Below, one piece after another: positions 14,342-21,304 of a stretch of DNA of 32,801 bases. The DNA comes from JAURVT01 sp049059935 (lineage in GTDB: Bacteria; Actinomycetota; Actinomycetes; Propionibacteriales; Nocardioidaceae). The stretch's first letter is position 1. The number at the start of each line of letters is the position of its first letter. The notes under the pieces were generated by a model. That model was not told the DNA's origin. It searched no databases and was given only the letters and a program-made list of their open reading frames with translations. The stretch lies in assembly GCF_049059935.1 (NCBI RefSeq), contig NZ_JBMGQR010000050.1:1-32801 (forward strand), in the 5' to 3' direction. A program made the position numbers and the translations under genes.

Positions 14342-15961
14342 ATGGCAGGTCACGCGGAAGAGTTCGACTACGTGGTGGTCGGCTCGGGGAGCGCCGGCGG
14401 CGTCGTCGCCGCCCGGCTGAGCGAGGACCCCGGCACCCGGGTGCTGCTGCTCGAGGCCGGGCCGATGGACGACGCGGACGAGATCAAGATCCCGGCCGCG
14501 TTCTCGTCGCTGTTCAAGACGAGGTGGGACTGGAAGTACGAGACCACCCCGCAGAAGCAGCTCGCCGGCCGCCGCGCCTACTGGCCGCGGATGAAGGCCC
14601 TCGGGGGCTGCTCGTCGATGAACGCGATGATCTACATCCGCGGCAACGCCGCCGACTACGACGGCTGGCGCGACGCCCACGGCGCCACCGGCTGGGGCTA
14701 CGAGGACGTGCTGCCGTACTTCGTGCGCAGCGAGGACAACACCCGGCTCGGCGACCCGTACCACGGGCAGGGCGGCGCGCTGCACGTCGAGGACCGCCGC
14801 TTCACCCACGAGCTCAGCCACGCGTGGCTCGAGTCGGCCGTCGCGTCCGGCCTCAAGCCCAACGACGACTTCAACGGCGCCGAGCAGGAGGGCGCCGGCC
14901 TCTACCAGGTGACCCACCACAAGGGCCGTCGCTGGTCCGTCGCCGACGCGTTCATCCGCCCCGCGATGGGACGGCCCAACCTCACCGTCCGCACCGGTGC
15001 GCTCGTCACCCGCGTGCTCCTCGACGTCACCCGCGCCGTCGGCGTCGAGTACCTGCAGGACGACGCCACGCACGCCGTGCACGCGTCCGCCGAGGTGGTG
15101 CTGTCGGGCGGCTCGCTCAACACCCCGCAGCTGCTCATGCTCTCGGGCATCGGGCCCGCCGCGCACCTGCGCGAGGTGGGCGTCGACGTCGTCGTCGACC
15201 TCCCCGGCGTCGGCGAGAACCTGCACGACCACCCCGTCACCGGCGTCCTGTGGAACACCAAGGGGACCTCCGACCTCACCGAGCTCGCCGGGCTCACCAA
15301 CCTGCTGCGCTGGAAGGCCACCGGGACCGGACCGCTCGTGTCCAACGTCGCCGAGGCCGGTGCGTTCTTCGCCAGCCGCGACGGCCTGGCCGCGCCCGAC
15401 GTCCAGTTCCACATGGCGCCCGCCGGGTTCTGGGACAACGGGCTCCGCGAGGCGCTGTCGCGCGGCGTCACCGTCGCGTCCACGCTCGTCGACCCCAAGA
15501 GCCGCGGCCACGTCCGCCTGCGATCCACCGACCCGCGGTGGCACCCCGAGATCGACCCGCGCTACCTCGAGGACCAGACCGACCACGACGCGATCGTCGC
15601 CGGCATGGAGCGGGCGTACGACATCGCGCGCTCGGGCCCGTTCGCCCAGTTCCTCGACGGTCCGCAGATGCCCGTCTCGGAGTCGGCGTCCGACGTCGAG
15701 GAGCACGTCCGGCAGACCACCCAGACGCTCTACCACCCCGTCGGCACCTGCGCGATGGGCAGCGGCGAGGGGTCCGTCGTCGACCCCGAGCTCCGCGTGC
15801 GCGGCATCGAGAACCTGCGCGTCGCCGACGCCTCGGTGATGCCGGTGGTGCCCCGCGGCAACACGAACGCCCCCACGATCATGATCGGCGAGAAGGCCGC
15901 CGACCTGCTGCGCGGACGTCCCGCGCCCCGCCCCCGCACCGCACAGAAGGACGCACGATGA
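14342..15961 (+). CDS. GMC family FAD-dependent alcohol oxidoreductase (choline dehydrogenase-like)
   Basis: A 539-residue glucose-methanol-choline oxidoreductase. The FAD-binding dinucleotide fold is at the start (VVVGSGSAGGVVAARLSE, Glu38 for the ribose). ALGGCSSMNAMIYIRGN and LSGGSLNTPQLLMLSGIG match the GMC signatures. The active-site pair is HPVGTCAMG (His465) and NTNAPTIMIGEKAAD (Asn509), close to the His/Asn of choline oxidase-type enzymes. ATG with GGAGGG at 14332-14337. It overlaps the aldehyde dehydrogenase gene (ATGA), suggesting alcohol-to-acid oxidation in two steps. Choline to betaine is possible, but no betaine transporter or BetI is nearby; a fatty or aromatic alcohol is equally plausible. 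Confidence 0.9.
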   Translation: MAGHAEEFDYVVVGSGSAGGVVAARLSEDPGTRVLLLEAGPMDDADEIKIPAAFSSLFKTRWDWKYETTPQKQLAGRRAYWPRMKALGGCSSMNAMIYIRGNAADYDGWRDAHGATGWGYEDVLPYFVRSEDNTRLGDPYHGQGGALHVEDRRFTHELSHAWLESAVASGLKPNDDFNGAEQEGAGLYQVTHHKGRRWSVADAFIRPAMGRPNLTVRTGALVTRVLLDVTRAVGVEYLQDDATHAVHASAEVVLSGGSLNTPQLLMLSGIGPAAHLREVGVDVVVDLPGVGENLHDHPVTGVLWNTKGTSDLTELAGLTNLLRWKATGTGPLVSNVAEAGAFFASRDGLAAPDVQFHMAPAGFWDNGLREALSRGVTVASTLVDPKSRGHVRLRSTDPRWHPEIDPRYLEDQTDHDAIVAGMERAYDIARSGPFAQFLDGPQMPVSESASDVEEHVRQTTQTLYHPVGTCAMGSGEGSVVDPELRVRGIENLRVADASVMPVVPRGNTNAPTIMIGEKAADLLRGRPAPRPRTAQKDAR

Positions 15962-17538
15962 CCGCGATCGACGAGAGGCCCGCCGAGGTCCGCGAGCCCG
16001 ACCACGAGACGTTCGACTCCCTCGACCCCGCCACCGGCGACGTCGTCGACTCCTACCCGGTGCACACCGCCGCCGACGTCGAGGCCGCGGTCGCCGCGGC
16101 CCGCGAGGCGTCGACGTGGTGGTCGGCTCTGCCGTTCGCCGAGCGCGCCGACGTGCTGGGCAAGTGGCGCGGGGTCATCACGCGGCGCATGGCGCAGCTC
16201 GCCGACGTCGTCCACCGCGAGACCGGCAAGCCGCACGCCGACGCCACGATGGAGATCGCCCTCGCGATCGACCACCTCGCCTGGGCCGCCGGCCACGCCA
16301 AGAAGGTGCTCGGCCCCCGCAGCGTCGCACCCGGCCTGCTCATGGCCAACCAGGCCGCGACGGTGGAGTACAAGCCGTTGGGCGTCGTCGGCGTCATCGG
16401 CCCCTGGAACTACCCGGTCTTCACGCCGATGGGCTCGATCGCCTACGCGCTCGCCGCCGGCAACACCGTCGTGTTCAAGCCGAGCGAGCTGACGCCCGGC
16501 GTCGGCCGCTGGCTCGCCGACAGCCTGCGCGAGGTCGTCCCCGACCGCGCCCTGCTCGGCCTGGTCACCGGCTTCGGCCCGACGGGCGGTGCGCTCGCGT
16601 CGTCGGCCGGCATCGACAAGCTCGCCTTCACCGGCTCCACGGCCACCGGCAAGAAGGTGATGGCCGCCGCCGCCGAGAACCTCACGCCCGTGATCATCGA
16701 GGCCGGTGGCAAGGACGCGATGATCGTCGACGACGACGCGGACCTCGCCGCGGCCGCCGACGCCGCCGTCTGGGGCGGCATGTCCAACGCCGGCCAGACC
16801 TGCATCGGCATCGAGCGCGTGTACGTCCACGAGCGGGTCTACGACGACTTCGTGGTGGAGGTCGAGAAGGCCACGCGCGGGCTGTCCGCGGGCGCGGGGG
16901 AGGGCTCCAAGCTGGGCCCGATCACCATGCCGTCGCAGCTCGACGTCATCCGCGGGCACGTGCAGGACGCGCTCGACAAGGGCGCCCGCGCGCTCGTCGG
17001 CGGCATCGACGCCGTCGGCGACCGCTACGTGCAGCCCACCGTCCTGCTCGACACGCCCGAGGACTCGTCCGCGGTGACCCAGGAGACCTTCGGCCCGACG
17101 CTGACGGTGTCGAAGGTGCGCGACATGGACGAGGCCGTCGCCAAGACCAACGCCACCTCGTACGGCCTCGGCGGCGCGGTGTTCTCCCGGGCGCGCGGCG
17201 CCGAGATCGCGTCGCGGATCCGCTCCGGCATGACGTCGGTGAACGCGGTGATCAGCTTCGCGGCCATCCCGTCGCTGCCCTTCGGTGGCGTGGGCGACTC
17301 CGGCTTCGGGCGCATCCACGGCCCCGACGGCCTCAAGGAGTTCACCTACGCCCACGCCGTCGCCCGCCAGCGGATGAAGCCGCCGCTGGCCCTGATGACG
17401 TTCACCCGCACGGCCGCCGCCGACCGTCAGCTGAGCCAGATCATCACCGTCCTCCACGGTGGCGCCTCGACCCTCCCCAAGGAGGCCGGCTCCAAGATCG
17501 GCGCCAGCATCACCAAGGTCCGGGGCCTGCTGAGGTAG
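15958..17538 (+). CDS. NAD(P)-dependent aldehyde dehydrogenase
   Basis: An ALDH-superfamily enzyme of 526 residues that oxidises the aldehyde made by the GMC enzyme. Motifs: PWNYP (149-153, Asn151), FKPSE (173-177), FTGSTATG (224-231), the catalytic base in IIEAGGKD (Glu248) and the nucleophile in GQTCIG (Cys282), then SLPFGGVGDSGFGRIHG. EAGGK in place of the commoner ELGGK is seen in some long-chain or aromatic aldehyde enzymes. A C-terminal extension of about 50 residues after the usual end (RMKPPLALMTFTR...KVRGLLR) is partly hydrophobic and basic and might touch the membrane; that is inference. The start overlaps the upstream stop. Confidence 0.92.
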   Translation: MTAIDERPAEVREPDHETFDSLDPATGDVVDSYPVHTAADVEAAVAAAREASTWWSALPFAERADVLGKWRGVITRRMAQLADVVHRETGKPHADATMEIALAIDHLAWAAGHAKKVLGPRSVAPGLLMANQAATVEYKPLGVVGVIGPWNYPVFTPMGSIAYALAAGNTVVFKPSELTPGVGRWLADSLREVVPDRALLGLVTGFGPTGGALASSAGIDKLAFTGSTATGKKVMAAAAENLTPVIIEAGGKDAMIVDDDADLAAAADAAVWGGMSNAGQTCIGIERVYVHERVYDDFVVEVEKATRGLSAGAGEGSKLGPITMPSQLDVIRGHVQDALDKGARALVGGIDAVGDRYVQPTVLLDTPEDSSAVTQETFGPTLTVSKVRDMDEAVAKTNATSYGLGGAVFSRARGAEIASRIRSGMTSVNAVISFAAIPSLPFGGVGDSGFGRIHGPDGLKEFTYAHAVARQRMKPPLALMTFTRTAAADRQLSQIITVLHGGASTLPKEAGSKIGASITKVRGLLR

Positions 17539-17596
17539 CGGTCACGCGGCTCCGTCCCGAGATAGGGAGGTCGCCCGATGTCCGGGGCTACCTCAG
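17530..17596. repeat. Inverted repeat spanning the ALDH stop codon
   Basis: CTGAGGTAGC (17530-17539, including the TAG stop) and GCTACCTCAG (17587-17596) are perfect 10-bp inverted copies 47 bases apart. It may be a weak terminator or an attenuator upstream of the 44-codon gene. Confidence 0.4.
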
Positions 17597-17654
17597 GGAC
17601 GCATCGTCGACCTCGACGCCGCCCGCCCGGGGCGGCCGAGGGACGGAGCAGACC

Positions 17655-17789
17655 ATGGACGCACGCATCGACCCGAGCCTGATCGCCGAGATCGAGTACC
17701 GCCAGATCAGCGCACGCCGGTTCGTCGAGAACGAGCACCTCGCCGCCGAGGTGCGTCGTGCCCGCCGGCTCAGGCGCCGCAGCCGCTGA
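17655..17789 (+). CDS. Small hypothetical protein (44 aa)
   Basis: A short frame encoding a protein that starts MDARIDPSLIAEIEYRQIS, is predicted helical and amphipathic, and ends in a strongly basic tail (RRARRLRRRSR). Support: a GGAG Shine-Dalgarno site at 17645-17648 six bases before the ATG, an intact frame, and a position between the ALDH gene and the LuxR regulator on the same strand. The basic tail could bind nucleic acid or be chance in GC-rich DNA. I do not recognise a family. It might be co-transcribed with the alcohol/aldehyde operon or with the regulator. Confidence 0.5.
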   Translation: MDARIDPSLIAEIEYRQISARRFVENEHLAAEVRRARRLRRRSR

Positions 17790-17835
17790 CCCGCACCGGG
17801 GCGTGGATCCGCCGGGACAGGCGATGATGGACGGC

Positions 17836-20745
17836 ATGCTCCATCCCCCACGCCCGGGCGGGATCGTCGGCCGCGCCGTCGAGCTCGCCCAGGTCGTCGC
17901 CGCGCTGGGCATCGACGACCCCGCCGCCGCGACTTCGCGCGCCGTCCTGCTCGGGGGCGACGCGGGGATCGGCAAGACGCGGCTGCTGTCCGAGCTCGGC
18001 GCTCACGCGCGCGACGCCGGCTGGCGGGTGCTCGCCGGCCACTGCCTCGACCTCGGCGACGACGAGGTGCCGTCGCTGCCGCTCACCGAGATGTTCGGCC
18101 GCCTCGACGCCGAGGTCCCCGACCGCACCGAGCAGCTGGTCGCCGCCCACCCGGCGGTGCGCCGCCTGTTGCCACGCCACCGCCAGCGCACGTCCGACGT
18201 CCCGGTGCCGCTCGACCGCGCCGAGCTGATCGAGGGCGTGCTCGGCGCCCTCACCGACCTCGCCGCGGACGCGCCGCTGCTCGTCGTGGTCGAGGACGCC
18301 CACTGGGCCGACCAGTCCACCCGGGACGTCCTGAGCGTCGCCCTGGCCCGCCAGAGCGACGTGCCGCTGCGGTTCGTCGTCTCCTACCGCAGCGACGACC
18401 TGCACCGCCGGCACCCGCTGCGTCCCGTCATCGCCCAGTGGACGCGCGTCACCGGGGTCGAGCGGGTGCAGCTGGACCCGCTGGGCGAGCCCGACGTCCG
18501 CCTGCTCGTCCGCGACCTGGGCGCCGCCGCCCTCGGCGAGGCCGACGTCGCCGAGATCGTCGACCGCGCGGACGGCAACGCCTTCTTCGTCGAGGAGCTC
18601 GTCGGCGCCGTGGCCGCCGGTGGGCTGCCGCTCGACCTGGCCGACCTGCTGCTCGTGCGGCTCGAGCAGCTCGACGACGGCGCGCGTCGGGTGGTGCGGA
18701 CGGCGTCCGTCGCCGGGCGCCGGGTCTCGCACGCCCTGCTGGACGCCGTCGCCGACACCCCCGACGCCGACCTCGACGCCGCGCTGCGCTCGGCCGTCGA
18801 GCGGCACGTGCTCGTGGCCGACGAGTCTGGCCGCTACGCCTTCCGGCACGCGCTGCTGGCCGAGGCGGTCTACGACGACCTCATGCCCGGCGAGCGCACC
18901 CGTCTGCACGGGGCCTACGCGCGGGCGCTCGGGTCGGGGGCGGTCGAGGGATCGGCCGCCGAGCTGGCCCGGCACGCCCGGCTCTCCGGCCAGCGCGACG
19001 TCGCGGTGCGCGCGAGCCTGGAGGCCGGCGACGAGGCGATGCGCGTCGGCGGTCCGGGCGAGGCGGGCCGGCACTACGAGCGCGCGCTCGAGCTGCTCGG
19101 CGAGGGCGAGGTGCCCGACGGCGTGGACGTGCTGGCCCTGACGCTGCGGGCCGCCCAGGCGGCCGTCGACGGCGGCCACGTCGACCGCGCCGTCGCGATG
19201 CTGCGCGACGCGCTCGACCACCTGCCCGCGTCGGCGTCCGTGGCCCGCCGCGCCCGGCTGCTCGCGGCCCTGGCCGACGCGGCGCTCGTCGCCGACACCG
19301 GTGTGGACCCGTGGGAGGTCGCGATCGAGGCGCACGGCCTGCTCGACGACCTGGACGACGACGAGGTGACGGCCCGCGTCCTCGCCGTCTACGCCCGGGC
19401 CGCACCGCCGGAGACCACCGAGGCGACGATCGTCGAGGCGTCCCGGGCCATCGACCTCGCCGAGCGCAGCGGCCAGTCACGGCTCGCCACCGACCTGCGG
19501 GTGACGCTCGCGCGGCTCGAGGAGAGGCTCGGCGACCCCGACGGGGCACGGCACGTGCTGGAGGACGTGGTCAGGCAGGCCCGCCGCGACGGCGACGCGG
19601 TGGCCGAGCTGCGCGCCGGCTACCACCTGGCGACGATGCGCATGGAGGGCGGCGACCCCGCCGGCGCCGTCCCCGACTTCGCGGCCGTCGCCGAGCGTGC
19701 CCGCGTCCTGCGCCACACCTGGGCGCCGTTCGGCGTGGACGCCTGGGTGCTGCAGGTGGTCTCGTCCTACATGGCGGGCGACTGGGACGGCGCGCTCGCC
19801 GTCGCGGACCTGTCGGGCTCCGCTGCGCCACCGGTGCCGGCGGCGATGATCTCGACCGCGGCGATGCTCGTCCGAGCCGGACGCGGCGACGCGACCGCGA
19901 TCGGCCCGGTGCTCGCGAGCCGCGGCGTGTGGGAGCGGGAGGGGTTCGTCGCGATCCTCGCCGCCGGCGCGGGCGTCGAGCTGATGGGCGACGCCGGGGA
20001 CGTCGAGGGTGCGCTCGCGTTCCACGACGAGGCGGTCGCGCTGCTGTCGCGCACCTGGGAGCCGCGCTTCTCCGCGCGCGTGCGGTTCGGGGCGGTGCTG
20101 CTGGGCGTGCTGGCCCGCCACGTCTCCGCCGCCGGGCCGCAGGTGCGCGCCGCCTGGCTTGAGCGGGCGGCCGACGTCGAGGAGGTGGCGGGCGTCATCG
20201 CGACGCGCGAGGGGCCCCGTCAGCAGGGGGTGGAGTCGCAGGCCTGGCTCGCCCGCACGCACGCCGAGCGGCTGCGGCTCCGGCGGGCGGCCGGAGAGGC
20301 CGTCGACGCGGACGACCTGGTGGCGGCGTGGGAGCGCACGGTCGCGGCGTTCGAGGCCGCCGGCCACGTCTACGAGTCGGCGCGCTCACGGGCTCGGCTG
20401 GCCGCGGCGCTGCGGACGGCCGGACGTCAGGGCGACGCGGACGTCCAGGCGTCCGCCGCCCGCGAGGTGGCGACCCGGCTCCGCGCCCGGCCGCTGCTGG
20501 CCGAGCTGTCGCTGCTCCGCGGCCCGGGACGCGCGGCGGCCCCGTCGACGGCCCTGACGCCGCGTGAGCTCGAGGTGCTGGCGCTCGTCGCCGAGGGGCG
20601 CACCAACGGCGAGATCGGCACCCGGCTGTTCATCAGCACCAAGACCGTGAGCGTCCACGTGTCGAACGTCCTCGCCAAGCTCGGCGCCTCCGGCCGCACC
20701 GAGGCCGCCTCCCTCGCCCGCCGCCGCGGCCTCCTCCCCGACTGA
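17836..20745 (+). CDS. LAL-type LuxR transcriptional regulator with AAA ATPase domain (about 969 aa)
   Basis: A large STAND-ATPase regulator of the LAL/MalT-like type. The N-terminal AAA_16 domain has Walker A GDAGIGKT (41-48) and Walker B LLVVVEDAHWAD (148-159). A long alpha-helical, TPR-like middle (about 350-890) usually senses an effector. The C-terminus (about 908-968) is a LuxR helix-turn-helix: LTPRELEVLALVAEGRTN...STKTVSVHVSNVLAKL. The start is uncertain. ATG 17836 is seven bases after a GATGAT hexamer, as in leaderless genes; ATG 17824 or 17827 would add three or four residues. It lies downstream of the GMC/ALDH genes and may control them, but that is inference. Confidence 0.9.
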   Translation: MLHPPRPGGIVGRAVELAQVVAALGIDDPAAATSRAVLLGGDAGIGKTRLLSELGAHARDAGWRVLAGHCLDLGDDEVPSLPLTEMFGRLDAEVPDRTEQLVAAHPAVRRLLPRHRQRTSDVPVPLDRAELIEGVLGALTDLAADAPLLVVVEDAHWADQSTRDVLSVALARQSDVPLRFVVSYRSDDLHRRHPLRPVIAQWTRVTGVERVQLDPLGEPDVRLLVRDLGAAALGEADVAEIVDRADGNAFFVEELVGAVAAGGLPLDLADLLLVRLEQLDDGARRVVRTASVAGRRVSHALLDAVADTPDADLDAALRSAVERHVLVADESGRYAFRHALLAEAVYDDLMPGERTRLHGAYARALGSGAVEGSAAELARHARLSGQRDVAVRASLEAGDEAMRVGGPGEAGRHYERALELLGEGEVPDGVDVLALTLRAAQAAVDGGHVDRAVAMLRDALDHLPASASVARRARLLAALADAALVADTGVDPWEVAIEAHGLLDDLDDDEVTARVLAVYARAAPPETTEATIVEASRAIDLAERSGQSRLATDLRVTLARLEERLGDPDGARHVLEDVVRQARRDGDAVAELRAGYHLATMRMEGGDPAGAVPDFAAVAERARVLRHTWAPFGVDAWVLQVVSSYMAGDWDGALAVADLSGSAAPPVPAAMISTAAMLVRAGRGDATAIGPVLASRGVWEREGFVAILAAGAGVELMGDAGDVEGALAFHDEAVALLSRTWEPRFSARVRFGAVLLGVLARHVSAAGPQVRAAWLERAADVEEVAGVIATREGPRQQGVESQAWLARTHAERLRLRRAAGEAVDADDLVAAWERTVAAFEAAGHVYESARSRARLAAALRTAGRQGDADVQASAAREVATRLRARPLLAELSLLRGPGRAAAPSTALTPRELEVLALVAEGRTNGEIGTRLFISTKTVSVHVSNVLAKLGASGRTEAASLARRRGLLPD

Positions 20746-20778
20746 CCCCACCCCTCCCTCCCGCCTCTCCGCCCTTCC

Positions 20779-20860
20779 GCCGAGTGGCGCAAAACCGGGG
20801 CGACACGCCGGCGACGAGCCCGACCTTGCGCCACTGGCCGCAGCTTTTGCGCCACTCGGC
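20779..20860. repeat. 82-bp three-core palindromic element, copy B1
   Basis: Perfect 16-bp outer arms GCCGAGTGGCGCAAAA (20779-20794) and its complement (20845-20860). A third core, TTGCGCCACT, lies at 20826-20835. Core spacings are 33 then 11 bases. It sits between the regulator stop and the small membrane gene. Copy B2 (21198-21279) is the same element reversed. Confidence 0.8.
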
Positions 20861-20890
20861 CGGACGCCGCCCGTGGCCTGGTCGCGCGAC

Positions 20891-20896
20891 TACCGT
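20891..20896 (+). promoter_or_regulatory. -10 element, leaderless start of small membrane gene
   Basis: TACCGT, six bases, then ATG 20903. It supports this start over an in-frame ATG at 20873. Confidence 0.5.
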
Positions 20897-20902
20897 GCAC
20901 CC

Positions 20903-21151
20903 ATGCCGCGCACGAGCACCTGGGTCGTCCTCCTCGCCGTCGTCGCCGTCGTGTCCGGGGGGTGGCTCGTGGCCGCGGGGGCGGCCTCCGGTGACTACGC
21001 CTGCGCGTCGCTCGCCGACAGCATCAGCCCGGCGGTGCCGTACCTCGTGGGCCGCGGTCAGGTCGCCGGAGCACTGCTGGCCGTGGCCGGGGCGCTCTGC
21101 GTCGTCGCGGTGGGCGCCTACCGCGCGGGTCGACGAGGTGCGCGCTCCTGA
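20903..21151 (+). CDS. Hypothetical two-helix membrane protein (82 aa)
   Basis: A small protein with two hydrophobic helices (about 7-28 and 53-73), a short polar loop between them containing one cysteine (YACASLADSISP) and a basic C-terminal end (RAGRRGARS). No lipobox or known family is recognised. The start is fixed by TACCGT-N6-ATG. It stands alone and is bracketed exactly by the two 82-bp palindromic elements, B1 upstream of its promoter and B2 after its stop. The function is unknown. Confidence 0.7.
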   Translation: MPRTSTWVVLLAVVAVVSGGWLVAAGAASGDYACASLADSISPAVPYLVGRGQVAGALLAVAGALCVVAVGAYRAGRRGARS

Positions 21152-21197
21152 GGACGACCTCGTCCGAGAAGCGGTCCGCCGCCTATCGCACCAACAC

Positions 21198-21279
21198 GCC
21201 GAGTGGCGCAAAACCCGCGGCGAGTGGCGCAAATCCGGGCGCCCGACCGCGTGTCGACCCCGAACTTGCGCCACTCGGC
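21198..21279. repeat. 82-bp three-core palindromic element, copy B2 (reversed)
   Basis: Left core AGTGGCGCAA at 21202-21211, a second same-direction core at 21223-21232, and the complement at 21266-21275. Core spacings are 11 then 33 bases, the mirror image of B1. Outer arms begin GCCGAGTGGCGCAA and end TTGCGCCACTCGGC. It lies between the small membrane gene and the converging end of the helicase gene. Confidence 0.8.
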
Positions 21280-21304
21280 GGAAGGGGTGGGGCGGGGGAG
21301 GGAG

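Noticed and set aside
10468..21279. CRISPR array
   Set aside because: Repeats are two copies each, palindromic across their whole length, and not separated by regular spacers; no cas genes.
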